This document shows, one piece after another, positions 1-8,573 of a DNA stretch of 50,077 nucleotides. The stretch lies in NCBI GenBank assembly GCA_030604405.1, contig JAUVVY010000029.1, positions 1 to 50,077 on the forward strand. Direction: 5' to 3'. Every line of letters begins with the position of its first letter. The stretch's first letter is position 1. The stretch comes from a bacterium (GTDB lineage: Bacteria; Armatimonadota; Zipacnadia; Zipacnadales; UBA11051). The position numbers were made by a program, and so were the translations under genes. Below the pieces are notes generated by a model that did no database searches, was not told the origin of the DNA, and saw nothing but the letters and a program-made list of their open reading frames with translations.

Positions 1-42
1 CTGGCTCAAAGTGCTGTCGGCGATGTGGCGCGATCGAGTATC

Positions 43-1137
43 CTATGATGAACAGCTCCACCAAAACAACCGCCGACAACACGCCGCCTGACACAAAAAC
101 ACACCACCTATTGACATACACAGTCCGGAAAACGGACGGGCGGGACCGTAGGCACCGATGCCGACACCCGCCGCGGGCTGACCGGTTGCCGCGTCGGTCA
201 CGGTGCCGGTGACCAAGCCGCCCTCAATAAGCTCAAAATCCATGTTTTCGATTTTTTGCCCGGGCACGCATTTGACGCCTTCATGTGCGACCGCCGTCCA
301 ACCCTCGGGCGGCTCCAGGCAGACGTTGTAGGTTCCCTGCTGGACGGCCTGAAGCGTGTAGCGGCCCTGGTCATCGGTTACACCCTCTGCCCAGTTTCCT
401 TCACGCACGGCCTGGGACCAGACTCTGACACCTGATATCGGCTCCCCGAGACGAGCTACGCGACCCGATATGACCGCTTCCAGATGTAGCACGAGCTGTA
501 TATCTTGCTGGCGGGCGAACGTGTTCGGCGGCATTACGTTCCCCACTACCAGCGTCGCATAGCCCTCAGCGGTTGCGCAGAGGCTGATGCCCGCATCGGC
601 CGGCAAATCAGCGAACGCAAAGCGGCCCGGCTTATCAGTCAGGTTGCGCAATATTTTGGCTTCCCAAAATACAAGATGCCGCCGGTCGCCCAACTTGTTG
701 GGGCGTTGGAGCATTGTAACGGAGACCTCCGCCCCCTCAATACCATTGCCCTCAGTGTCGGTGACGACACCGCGACTAGTGACCGGATCCGCGCCAAGCT
801 GGAGTGTGACATCGCCGCCCGGCTCTACCATGTCCCAGTCAAGCGCAAATCCCTCTTTCAGCGCGCCCACCTGGACGCGTCGTTGTGGTTGGCGCGAATC
901 AACGGTGAAGGAGAAGCGCCCTTGTGCGTCTGACAGCCCCTCGGCGACGGCAAAGGCCGGCACATCAGGAGCCCGGTACAGCACAAAGACTCTCGCCTCT
1001 GCCGCTGGCTGGCCGTCGGGAGTCAATACCGTGCCTGTGATGGTGACGGTTTCTGCCTGGGCCAGTGTGCAGAAAAACATCCCCAGCAGCAGCACAGCAG
1101 TCACGAAGCATGCAAGAGTCAGTCGCGTTGTTGACAT
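43..1137 (-). CDS. Secreted carboxypeptidase-regulatory-like repeat protein, C-terminally disrupted
   Basis: The protein has an N-terminal signal peptide (residues 1-28, hydrophobic core LACFVTAVLLLGMFF, AQA cleavage site) followed by about four tandem CarboxypepD_reg-like beta-sandwich units starting near residues 31, 116, 218 and 306, each with the G-x-V-x5-G-x-P-x3-A-x-V pattern (for example GTVLTPDGQPAAEARV). It is a paralogue of the 779-residue protein encoded just upstream (1438-3777) and follows it in order up to about residue 340. There the homology stops in the middle of the fourth unit, and the last 24 residues are a Cys/Trp-rich tail that does not fit the fold. No reading frame beyond the break continues the family sequence, so this looks like truncation by rearrangement, not a single frameshift. 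Its role is unknown; such units usually form stalks or adhesive segments of exported proteins. Confidence 0.7.
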   Translation of the reverse strand: MSTTRLTLACFVTAVLLLGMFFCTLAQAETVTITGTVLTPDGQPAAEARVFVLYRAPDVPAFAVAEGLSDAQGRFSFTVDSRQPQRRVQVGALKEGFALDWDMVEPGGDVTLQLGADPVTSRGVVTDTEGNGIEGAEVSVTMLQRPNKLGDRRHLVFWEAKILRNLTDKPGRFAFADLPADAGISLCATAEGYATLVVGNVMPPNTFARQQDIQLVLHLEAVISGRVARLGEPISGVRVWSQAVREGNWAEGVTDDQGRYTLQAVQQGTYNVCLEPPEGWTAVAHEGVKCVPGQKIENMDFELIEGGLVTGTVTDAATGQPAAGVGIGAYGPARPFSGLCMSIGGVFLCQAACCRRLFWWSCSS

Positions 1138-1189
1138 TGGCGCTCACACTCTCTGATAGGAGTTGACATTTTACACTCTGTATATTCGG

Positions 1190-1400
1190 TGTCGGGCTGG
1201 AAGCCCGACCCACGGGTTTTTTTGGGGAAGCCCGACCTACGCGATGCATGGAAGGCATTGTCGGGCTGCCCTTCGGCAAGCTCCCTTCGACAAGCTCAGG
1301 GCAGGCAGGGCGGTGAGCCTGTCGAACCGGAAAGCTTGGCCCACGCGATGCATGGAAGGCCTCAGCTACGCGAGTGTCCAAGGCCCCACCTATCCGACGG
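1190..1400. repeat. Interspersed palindromic repeats filling the gap between two paralogous genes
   Basis: The 300-base gap 1138-1437 has no gene. It holds a GTCGGGCTGGAAGCCCGAC hairpin followed by CCACGGG and a T-run (from about 1192), a second half copy (AAGCCCGACCTACGCG), and an inverted TTCGACAAGCTCAGG / GCCTGTCGAA element (1283-1328). The string ACGCGATGCATGGAAGG occurs twice. The same families recur at 7240, 23812, 27840, 29373, 35126, 46726 and 49775. Confidence 0.8.
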
Positions 1401-1437
1401 ATAGACATGGGTGTCCTACAGTCCATATATAAGTGTG

Positions 1438-3777
1438 TTACTGGGGCTCGTTTTTGTCTATGTCGTCGAGGTTTATTGTCTCGCCGGGTTCGGTGTCGAT
1501 GGATTCGGAGAACAGCGTCAATTGTCGCTGGGTGTCGCGGGCCCAGACGCTGTAGCGGAAGCCCGGAATGAGGCCGTCGAAGTGCCACCTGCCGTCCTGG
1601 TCAGTGACAGTCTTGGACATCAACTGCGCCCCGCGCTGGTATTGGGCAATGTCGCTGGGCCAGGGCATGGATGGCAGGTCACGAGCGCTAAGCTCCACCA
1701 CGAAGTCAGGGATCGGCTGCCCGTCGTCCCCGAGCAGACGGCCCTTGATTGCGCCGAGTGGCTCCAGCACCATATTCAGCTCAAAGCCCCAGTCGGGGTC
1801 AATCCGCTGCTCACCTGCGAACAACGGAAGGCGGGGGTGGATGGCCAGGACGGTGGCCTCATAGAATTGGCCCGGAACACTGTCGTAGTCGAGGTAGGGG
1901 ATGCCGGAGAGCTGGAAGGCCCCAAGCTCATCGGCGCGGGTGATGATCTTGTTTTGCACTTCGAGCACAACACAGCCGGGCACCAGCTCTCGTTCGGCGT
2001 CCATGACGCGGCCGACCAGCTTGCGGCCCTGCCTGTCGAGGGTGGTGGGACCGAAGTCGCGCTCTTCGCCAGGCCTCAGCGACACAGTCTCGGGCCAGAT
2101 GCGGTCCGATATGTAGCGTCCGTCTTCGCCTTTGACGTAGATCAGGAGGTCCACGTCCGAGGGCAGCGGCCCGATGCGGAATGCGCCATTGTCATCTGCT
2201 GTGACCCCGGGGAGGCGGATCCGTGGGAGGCTGTGTGGGATGTTGGGCTTGGTACGATAATGCGCAGCCACCTTCACGCCGCCAACACCGTTGCCGTCCG
2301 GATCAAGTACCCGACCTGTAACGTGAGCGCCGGGCTCCAGCACGATGCGGGCGTTGTCGGTGGCCTCAGCGACCACGGTTCGTCCGGCCAGCCCTGTGTC
2401 TTTGTGGCCGGCGAATACCTCCGTGGGCAGCCCGTCGTAGCCGACTTTAACCTGGAAGCGCCCATCTTCTTCAGTGACTACGTCTCCCCAGAGATGGCCG
2501 ACTGCTCGGACATAGGCACCGGCGACGGGGTTACCCTCGGGATCCACAACGACGCCACCCACCTGGGGCTCCGGGGTTAAGCGCATGTCGAGGTTCGCGA
2601 CGGTCTGTCCTTCAGCTACTTGCACTTCATGCAGCCAGGGCTGCTTGCCGCGGTACTTGTAGCCGCCAGCGGTGGCTTGCAGCCAGTACTCACCTGGGGG
2701 CAGGCGCAGAGAGTAATACCCCTGCCCATCAGTGCCGGCATGCCAGAAACCGCTATATGGAAAGTCGGCCTCTGACGCATAGGCTGTGACGCTGGCGCGC
2801 GGCACCGGCTGGCCGGTTGCGTCGTCCAGGATTGCGCCGGTGACCAGGCCGCCCTCAACGAGTTCGAAGTCAATTCCTGTGGCTGGCTCGCCGACCTTGC
2901 AGGTCACCATGCGGTGGGCTGCTGCTGTGCGTCCGTGGACTGCCGGGCCGGGCGTATTCGGGCTGATGTGGACATTATAGGTGCCGGGCGGCATGCTGTC
3001 GGCGACATAGATTCCATCCTTGTCGCTGACGCCTCCGCCCCTACTGTGACCGAACTCAAGTCCCTCGCAGATTACGTACACTCCCTCGACCGGTTGGCCG
3101 TCACGCGTGATCTTGCCGGTGATTACGGCAGCCGGCAACAGCGTCAGCTCCACGTCGTGTATCTGTTCGGCAGGCTTGTTGCCGAAGTCCTGACGGACAA
3201 AACCGTCGGCGTTGACGAACAGATCCACAACCTTGCCAGCGGGCATCCGAGGTATTCGAAAGCGTCCGTCATCGCCAGTGGTGGCTTTGAATCGCTTCCC
3301 CGGGTAGATCCTGTCGCGCTCGTCGTCGCCGCGGGCATCGTTCACATAGATCTCGGCAGCGGGAATCGGCTCGCCCTGCTCGTCTTTCACAACGCCGGTG
3401 ACGACGGTTTCCTCATTGAGGGTGATCGTGATGCCGGCAGGCTCGTGCACGGATACTTGTGTCCAGCCTAGCCCGAAGCCGTCCTTGAGCGCACCGACCG
3501 CCTGCTTGTACTTGTCAGGAGGCGACCCCTCACCGACGATGTGCAGAGTGAAGGTTCCGTCCTCGGCGGAGGTCGTCTCGGCCTCTACACGGGACGCGCC
3601 GGCCGGAGCCTGCCAGAAATACCAGGCCCCGAAGACAGTAGCGCCGGCAACCGGCTGTCCATCGGGACTTAACACTGTACCGGTGACGCTGAATTCATCT
3701 GCCAGCGTGGCGGAGGCGGTCGCCAGTGCGATAATACAACCGACCACAGCCGCTGCCCTGATGCGATGATTCATCAT
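1438..3777 (-). CDS. Secreted multi-repeat carboxypeptidase-regulatory-like (MSCRAMM-type) protein
   Basis: The 779-residue product has a signal peptide (1-26, cleavage after LADE region) and about eight consecutive beta-sandwich units of roughly 90 residues beginning near 28, 118, 212, 305, 400, 480, 585 and 690. Each carries the unit signature of a G-x-V strand, a D/E-G-x-P turn and a D-G-x-F/Y strand (for example VTGRVLDPDGNGVGGVKVA, DGRFRIPRMPAG). No catalytic domain, sortase motif or membrane anchor is visible, so it is probably a secreted or outer-surface structural protein. A GGAGGT ribosome site lies 7 bases before the first ATG; a second ATG follows directly. It sits 33 bases after the gene ending at 3811, in the same direction, so the two are likely co-transcribed. 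No function beyond the fold can be claimed. Confidence 0.85.
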   Translation of the reverse strand: MMNHRIRAAAVVGCIIALATASATLADEFSVTGTVLSPDGQPVAGATVFGAWYFWQAPAGASRVEAETTSAEDGTFTLHIVGEGSPPDKYKQAVGALKDGFGLGWTQVSVHEPAGITITLNEETVVTGVVKDEQGEPIPAAEIYVNDARGDDERDRIYPGKRFKATTGDDGRFRIPRMPAGKVVDLFVNADGFVRQDFGNKPAEQIHDVELTLLPAAVITGKITRDGQPVEGVYVICEGLEFGHSRGGGVSDKDGIYVADSMPPGTYNVHISPNTPGPAVHGRTAAAHRMVTCKVGEPATGIDFELVEGGLVTGAILDDATGQPVPRASVTAYASEADFPYSGFWHAGTDGQGYYSLRLPPGEYWLQATAGGYKYRGKQPWLHEVQVAEGQTVANLDMRLTPEPQVGGVVVDPEGNPVAGAYVRAVGHLWGDVVTEEDGRFQVKVGYDGLPTEVFAGHKDTGLAGRTVVAEATDNARIVLEPGAHVTGRVLDPDGNGVGGVKVAAHYRTKPNIPHSLPRIRLPGVTADDNGAFRIGPLPSDVDLLIYVKGEDGRYISDRIWPETVSLRPGEERDFGPTTLDRQGRKLVGRVMDAERELVPGCVVLEVQNKIITRADELGAFQLSGIPYLDYDSVPGQFYEATVLAIHPRLPLFAGEQRIDPDWGFELNMVLEPLGAIKGRLLGDDGQPIPDFVVELSARDLPSMPWPSDIAQYQRGAQLMSKTVTDQDGRWHFDGLIPGFRYSVWARDTQRQLTLFSESIDTEPGETINLDDIDKNEPQ

Positions 3778-3810
3778 GGTTATGACCTCCGATGGCGTTT
3801 CGCGTCCAGA

Positions 3811-4998
3811 CTACTGCTCGGCCTGATCCTGCTGGCGCAAGTGCCGGGCGCGGAGCAGGAAGCCGTAGGTCATGGAGCCGGTTGTGGGACTAAGGGCCCC
3901 GTCGCCCTCCAGGTGAGCGCCCACGTACTCCAGTATCTGCTGTTCGACGGCGGGATCGAAGCGTGCCAGGAAGGTCCAGCGGGCAAGCTGGCCGGTGTAC
4001 TTGTCGTTGGACCTGCGGCGGCCGACATTGCCGGAGAACTGGCCGTCACCCAGGTACAGGCCGACGGTGAAAGTGCGGCCCAGCCGCTGCATGTCGGTGT
4101 CATCAAATACGGCGCCGTGCTCCCAGGCCACGTACATGAAATGGGCGTTGATGGCGGCATGTGAGACGTCCTCGCCGCTGCTCGGCGGGGCGTCGGGAGG
4201 CTTTGCCCAGTACGCCCACGCGTAGTGATCGCCATCCTCGATGTGGGTGAGCTTGCTCTTCATGAACGCCGCTAGCTTTTCGGCCTTCTCTTTGTACTCT
4301 GGTTTCCCGGTGATATCGTAGAGGGCGAAGAGGGCGCGTCCCGGAGCATTCATCTGGTTGAGAGGGAGAATCTGACCGCTGAGTTGGCTGTCGCTCTCCG
4401 GGAAGAGATAGTAGCCCTGGCCTGCTTCCGGCCCGTCGCGCCACTCGGCGTCATACTCCTTGACGGCCTCTTCCATGAGCGGGACGTACTGCTCGACCTG
4501 CTGGGCGTAGGTGGCGGTGGCGTCGCCGCCGGCCCGGACAATGCGCACAAATTCGGCCATTGGATAGACCGTCATGCCGGTATGCACCGCCCAACAGGTG
4601 TACTGGCCCTTGGAGTATGAGCCGGTGCCCCAGGCCTTCATCAGGCGCGCGCGCTGGAAATCCTGGTACTTGCCCGGATCGGTGTACTTGGTGGCCAGGT
4701 CGCAGTCGCGCTTGGTGAAGATTTTCTGGATCAACTCAAGCTGCTTGTCGAGATATTGGGTATCGCCCGTGGCCTCGTAAAGCAGATTCAGGGTCACCAT
4801 GCGGTATGACATGCCCCAAGACAGGGCACTGCCATAGCCGACCCGGTCAGCGTCGCCCAGGGTCAGGCTGCCCACGAAGTCAGACAGATGCATCTCGCCG
4901 AGTTGCTCCAACGTTGGAGCATTGGCCTCCTGCGCGACGGAACTGGTCAGAAGACTCACGGCAGCAAGTGCCATTACGATGCGACTGATGGTTCTCAT
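3811..4998 (-). CDS. Secreted helical-toroid-like protein of unknown function
   Basis: The product has 395 residues with a signal peptide (1-22, ending SVAQEA). The body is rich in aromatic residues and amphipathic helices, with recurrent patterns such as YEATGDTQYLDKQLELIQ and YDITGKPEYKEKAEKLAAF. These look like the paired helices of (alpha/alpha) barrels seen in glycosidase-like, lyase and epimerase families. Near the N-terminus are GYGSALSWGMSYR and WAVHTGMTVYPMAEFVR, which could line a binding cleft. I cannot assign a specific enzyme family. A GGGAGGC ribosome site stands before the ATG. It is the first gene of the leftward unit that continues into 1438-3777. Fold confidence is moderate; function is unknown. 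Confidence 0.75.
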   Translation of the reverse strand: MRTISRIVMALAAVSLLTSSVAQEANAPTLEQLGEMHLSDFVGSLTLGDADRVGYGSALSWGMSYRMVTLNLLYEATGDTQYLDKQLELIQKIFTKRDCDLATKYTDPGKYQDFQRARLMKAWGTGSYSKGQYTCWAVHTGMTVYPMAEFVRIVRAGGDATATYAQQVEQYVPLMEEAVKEYDAEWRDGPEAGQGYYLFPESDSQLSGQILPLNQMNAPGRALFALYDITGKPEYKEKAEKLAAFMKSKLTHIEDGDHYAWAYWAKPPDAPPSSGEDVSHAAINAHFMYVAWEHGAVFDDTDMQRLGRTFTVGLYLGDGQFSGNVGRRRSNDKYTGQLARWTFLARFDPAVEQQILEYVGAHLEGDGALSPTTGSMTYGFLLRARHLRQQDQAEQ

Positions 4999-5065
4999 TT
5001 GGTCTGCCTCCCGTTCAGAATGTGCAGTGGTACAGATGTTGAGAAACTCTAGACCCGTCGTGCGT

Positions 5066-5088
5066 ACATTCTACATGAACATTCTACA
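5066..5088 (-). promoter_or_regulatory. Direct repeat upstream of the secreted-protein operon
   Basis: Two exact copies of ACATTCTACA (TGTAGAATGT on the coding strand) are spaced by 3 bases, giving a 13-base period, about 70 bases before the start codon at 4998. Tandem decamers at this distance look like an activator or repressor site; no convincing -35/-10 pair was found next to them. Confidence 0.35.
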
Positions 5089-5202
5089 AGACGCGCCTGA
5101 ATTCCTGTAATAGCGCACTTTTCAGGGATTTTGAGGCTGCGGACGACTGAACGTGAGCAGGCCGTTATCCGTCTCACAGGTGGTGCGAAGACTGCGGCGG
5201 CT

Positions 5203-5232
5203 TTGACTTGGTAATTGGCGCTAAGCTATAAT
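5203..5232 (+). promoter_or_regulatory. Sigma-70-type promoter for the NlpC/P60 gene
   Basis: TTGACT (5203-5208), an 18-base spacer and a perfect TATAAT (5227-5232) precede the start codon at 5265, giving a leader of about 25 bases with a weak AGGCAGG ribosome site. Confidence 0.7.
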
Positions 5233-5264
5233 TCTGGGGCCTGCCAAGGCAGGCTCATCAATAC

Positions 5265-7016
5265 ATGGGCACGAGAATCGGAATTAAATTCGCACTCGTT
5301 GTAGTCATCGGCGTATGGGCGCTGATGCCGTCGAGCGTGTCCGCGGCCAAGGCACGGTCCGCATGGGTGATCCCAGAAACGCTCAACGTGCGCTCCGGCC
5401 CGGGCACCGAGCGCAAGAAGATCGGGACACTCACGCGCGGCACCAAGGTCCATGTGACCGCCTTTGCCAACAACTGGTGCTGGGCGAAGCTGCCGGACAG
5501 GTCGTGGGGCTGGATCGCCGAGTGGCTCTTGCAGTTCTCCCACGATAAGGGCCGAGCGCTGGCCGAGGAGGCCGAAGCGGGCAGAAGCCACAAGAGCGAT
5601 GCCCAGACACCGGCGTGGATCAAAGGAGCAGCAGTCAACGTGCGCGCCGGCCCCGGACTGGGCTACAAGAAGTACGGCACGCTGCCCAAGGGCCACAAGG
5701 TGTATGTGATCGGCCGTCGCAGCGGCTGGTGCAAGGTCAGTACCGGCAACGGCCAGGGCTGGATACTCGGCGAGCTTCTGGAGTACGATGTCAGCAGCGG
5801 CCGCAAATTGGCTCAATCCGCCCCCTCCAGCAGCAAGAGCAGCCCCGAGCCGCAATCAACCGCCAAGGGCTTTGTCGTCGGCAAGGCCGTCAATCTGCGC
5901 AAGGGCCCGGGCACAAGCTATGAATCCAAATGTATCGTGCTCAAGGGCCAGACGCTCTACATAACCGAGACCAAGGGCGACTGGTGCAAGGCGACGGTGC
6001 ATGGGGGCAACAGCGGCTGGATTGCCAAGTGGCTGGTCAAATGCGCCGATGACAGCAGCTCATCGAGTTCAAGCAGCAGACCTGCTAAACCATCTTCCGG
6101 ACGCTTCGAGACGATGCCGTGTTGGGTCTCGGAAGAGGTAATCAATGTCCGCGCAGGTCCGGGCAAGGAGCACGATGCCAAATTCCAGCTCGAACGCGGC
6201 ACCAAGGTAACCGCTAGCGACCAGGATGGGCACTGGATAAAGATTAAGACTTCCGATGGCAAGGTGGGCTGGGCCGGAGGCTGGGTGGTCAGCTTCGTGC
6301 CGCCGGGCGAGGCGATTACAGCCAAGGAGGGCGAGGAGACGGTTGGTGTACACGTGGGCTGGGTGGCGCGGCCGAAGGTCAACTTGCGCTCCGGCCCGAG
6401 CCTCGATGCCGACCGCATCGGCTACGCCGAGCTGAGCACGCGAGTGGTAATCATCGGCCAGAAGGGCTCGTGGTACCGGGTGGCGATGGACAACGGCGAG
6501 GTGGGCTGGATGGCCTCCTGGCTGATCGACACGCGCGCCCAGAGAGTCTCGCGGAAGGATGCCGCGTCGCCAGGGACCGGTTTCTCCAGTCTGGCCGGCG
6601 GCATTGACTTCCCATCGCCGACGACCAGAGGCGGCGTAAGTCGGATCGGCGACAGCATCGTGCAGACGGCGAAGAAATATCTAGGCTACAGGTACGTCCG
6701 CGGCAGCGCGAGCCCGGGCAGAGGCTTCGATTGCTCAGGCTTCGTCCACTACGTGATGAAGCAGTACGGCATCAGCCTGCCGCGCTCCTCCCACACGCAG
6801 TTCAGAAAGGGCCAGCCGGTTGCCCGCAGCGCTCTGCAATCGGGGGATGTCGTATTCTTCAAGAACACCTACAAGCGCGGCATCTCACACGTGGGCATCT
6901 ACATCGGCGGTGACAAGTTCATCCACGCCAGCAACAGCCGGCGCGATGTGGTGATTGATAGTCTCAACTCCAGCTACTACGCTGAACGCTACGCCGGTGC
7001 GCGGAGGATGTACTGA
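5265..7016 (+). CDS. Five SH3-domain NlpC/P60 cell-wall peptidase
   Basis: This 583-residue exported protein has a signal peptide (1-28), five bacterial SH3 domains (about 33-90, 117-173, 202-258, 286-343, 363-421) each with an N-[VL]-R-x-G-P signature, Ser/Pro-rich linkers (185-200, 263-280), and a C-terminal NlpC/P60 cysteine peptidase (about 460-583). The catalytic residues are Cys490 in FDCSGF, His542 in SHVGIY and His554 in FIHAS. Enzymes of this family cleave gamma-D-Glu-diaminopimelate or related links in peptidoglycan stem peptides; the SH3 units hold the enzyme on the wall. Five SH3 domains is more than the usual one to three. It is a single-gene unit with its own promoter and a strong hairpin downstream. 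Confidence 0.92.
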   Translation: MGTRIGIKFALVVVIGVWALMPSSVSAAKARSAWVIPETLNVRSGPGTERKKIGTLTRGTKVHVTAFANNWCWAKLPDRSWGWIAEWLLQFSHDKGRALAEEAEAGRSHKSDAQTPAWIKGAAVNVRAGPGLGYKKYGTLPKGHKVYVIGRRSGWCKVSTGNGQGWILGELLEYDVSSGRKLAQSAPSSSKSSPEPQSTAKGFVVGKAVNLRKGPGTSYESKCIVLKGQTLYITETKGDWCKATVHGGNSGWIAKWLVKCADDSSSSSSSSRPAKPSSGRFETMPCWVSEEVINVRAGPGKEHDAKFQLERGTKVTASDQDGHWIKIKTSDGKVGWAGGWVVSFVPPGEAITAKEGEETVGVHVGWVARPKVNLRSGPSLDADRIGYAELSTRVVIIGQKGSWYRVAMDNGEVGWMASWLIDTRAQRVSRKDAASPGTGFSSLAGGIDFPSPTTRGGVSRIGDSIVQTAKKYLGYRYVRGSASPGRGFDCSGFVHYVMKQYGISLPRSSHTQFRKGQPVARSALQSGDVVFFKNTYKRGISHVGIYIGGDKFIHASNSRRDVVIDSLNSSYYAERYAGARRMY

Positions 7017-7057
7017 ACGGCCGCCGGCCAGCGACAATCAATTAGCGCGAAAACGCG

Positions 7058-7088
7058 ACGAGGTCCGGCCATGACGGCCGGACCTCGT
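7058..7088 (+). terminator. Strong hairpin after the NlpC/P60 gene
   Basis: A perfect 13-bp stem (ACGAGGTCCGGCC / GGCCGGACCTCGT) with a 5-base loop starts 42 bases after the stop codon. There is no long T-run, only TTGTG, so it may act as a Rho-assisted terminator or RNA 3' end stabiliser. Confidence 0.6.
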
Positions 7089-7239
7089 TGTGAATCCGGT
7101 CACCCTTCCTCCACCTGGGCTTTCGGCCCGGCTGACAGAGCTCCCGGATGTACGTGACCTGTGGCTGGAGGTAGCTGTTTAGCGTATGTTGATAACAGGC
7201 ATAAGGAACAGTTATGGGATTGACGGCACTCGCGGGCTG

Positions 7240-7339
7240 CCCTTCGACGTTGCTCAGGGCCGTGAGCCTGTCGAACGGGAAGCTGAGAACGCGATAGATC
7301 GCGTTCCCACCTGAGCTTTGTCAAAAGCACAAAGCTCAG
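7240..7339. repeat. Intergenic repeat and two hairpins
   Basis: The 404-base gap 7017-7420 has no gene. After the terminator it holds a CCCTTCGAC...GTCGAACGG interspersed element (7240-7278), a perfect hairpin GAACGCGAT/ATCGCGTTC (7287-7306) and a perfect 10-bp hairpin CTGAGCTTTG/CAAAGCTCAG (7311-7339). The last lies downstream of the leftward gene ending at 7421 and could end its transcript. Confidence 0.6.
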
Positions 7340-7420
7340 GCCGCGCCACGCGTCACAGAGAAGTGTGCTGTGCTATAAACACGCTAGAGACGTGCGTCTG
7401 TAAAGCAGCCGCAGTTGCCA

Positions 7421-8341
7421 CTACGACATGTCTATCTCGACGTCGTCGGCCACGCCGCCGAGGATTGTATAGTCGGTGCGGCAGGTCTGCAGGCAGGTGC
7501 CCGGGATGAAGCGGGTGACCGGGCCATGCGCCGCCAGACGAGCGATGAAGCGCTGCCAGCACATGTCCGTGGCCGGCCCGCACATGCCATCGAGCCAGAA
7601 GCTGCGATGCCTGGCACCGAGAATGTCCGCCGGGCCGATGGTGGCGGCCTTGGGCGGCACCCACGACCAGTCCCCGCCAAAGGAATGCAGACAGTTCTGA
7701 ACGATCGTCAGCGCGGTAAGCTCGACGATGCGGGCCTTGGCCTTGCACCACTCCTCGTCACTGTCAAACTCATGGCCGAGGCTGCTCTCCCAGAAGGCGA
7801 TGTGGCCGCACCAGCCGATGCCACCATAGCAGCAGTCGGCACCGCCGGTCTCGGCGATGATGTCGGAGTAGTCGCCGATGTTGTCGCTGTCGGGGAAGTG
7901 GATGTTCTGCTCTTTGGGCCGCAGGTCCTCATCAATGCGCCCGAACAGGTTCGCCCACATCGCGGTGGCAAATGATCCCGCCCAGGTCGGCGGGGCCGTC
8001 TGGCCGTTCTCATCGGCGTACTCGTCCATGTTGAAGGTGATGAGATGGCCGCAGTCAATGCGCAAGGTGTTGATGATGCCGGCGGCGATGGCATACTGGG
8101 GCACCGGGCCGACGGGCAGAATCAGCACGCAGTTGCGCCCCTCTTCGGCTGCGGTCACGATCCGCGAGACGATGTCGAGGGCGAACTCGGCGTAGAAGAT
8201 CTCGATCTCCTCGATTACGCGGATCCTAAAGTCGGGGTTGGGGTGCTTGGTGATGTCCTCCTTCCTGATGGCGCGGACGCGGGCACACTCGTCGGCATCC
8301 TGAAAGTCCAGAAACTTCGCTAAAGCCGGCTGGAATTCCAT
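7421..8341 (-). CDS. NagB-like glucosamine-6-phosphate deaminase/isomerase family protein with altered active site
   Basis: The 306-residue product follows the NagB/6-phosphogluconolactonase-type fold: a TFNMDEY strand-loop (Asp106, the catalytic Asp72 equivalent of E. coli NagB) and the GGIGWCGHIAFWE loop (173-185). In E. coli NagB this loop reads GxDGHIAFNE, and Asp141, His143 and Glu148 form the ring-opening triad. Here His180 and Glu185 are kept but Asp141 is replaced by Cys178. The usual GGTP phosphate loop reads GPVP (78-81). So it is a family member that may act on a different substrate or have lost deaminase activity. An AGGAGG ribosome site precedes the ATG at a long spacing (11 bases). 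It is transcribed away from the GHL10-like gene and appears monocistronic. Family assignment is good; the reaction is uncertain. Confidence 0.8.
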   Translation of the reverse strand: MEFQPALAKFLDFQDADECARVRAIRKEDITKHPNPDFRIRVIEEIEIFYAEFALDIVSRIVTAAEEGRNCVLILPVGPVPQYAIAAGIINTLRIDCGHLITFNMDEYADENGQTAPPTWAGSFATAMWANLFGRIDEDLRPKEQNIHFPDSDNIGDYSDIIAETGGADCCYGGIGWCGHIAFWESSLGHEFDSDEEWCKAKARIVELTALTIVQNCLHSFGGDWSWVPPKAATIGPADILGARHRSFWLDGMCGPATDMCWQRFIARLAAHGPVTRFIPGTCLQTCRTDYTILGGVADDVEIDMS

Positions 8342-8363
8342 CTAAACTCAATCCTCCTCTTAC

Positions 8364-8399
8364 TGTCTCAGGAGACAAAGCGTCTGGTATTGGTATAAT
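8364..8399 (+). promoter_or_regulatory. Extended -10 promoter with an overlapping inverted repeat
   Basis: TGGTATAAT (8391-8399) is an extended -10 hexamer; GAGACA (8372-8377), 16 bases upstream, is a 4/6 match to -35. The -35 is half of the inverted repeat TGTCTC-AG-GAGACA (8364-8377), a plausible operator between the divergent genes starting at 8341 and 8574. The untranslated leader would be about 170 bases. Confidence 0.45.
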
Positions 8400-8573
8400 C
8401 TGTAATTATATTCACCGGCCGCACCAGCGATTCCTTCTTTTCGACCTGCCGCAAATTACTCCCCGAGGCAGGAATCGGTGGCACAGGTGGCTAATGACAA
8501 TCTGATGATTGTCACGCTTTGGGGGACAGAAGATTCGTCCACGAACCCGGTATCCGAACAAAGGAACACAACA

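Noticed and set aside
1411-2580. Long plus-strand open frame of 389 codons antisense to the 779-residue protein gene
   Set aside because: It has no ribosome site or recognisable domain, and it mirrors the repeat pattern of the real minus-strand gene, whose signal peptide and beta-sandwich units are convincing.
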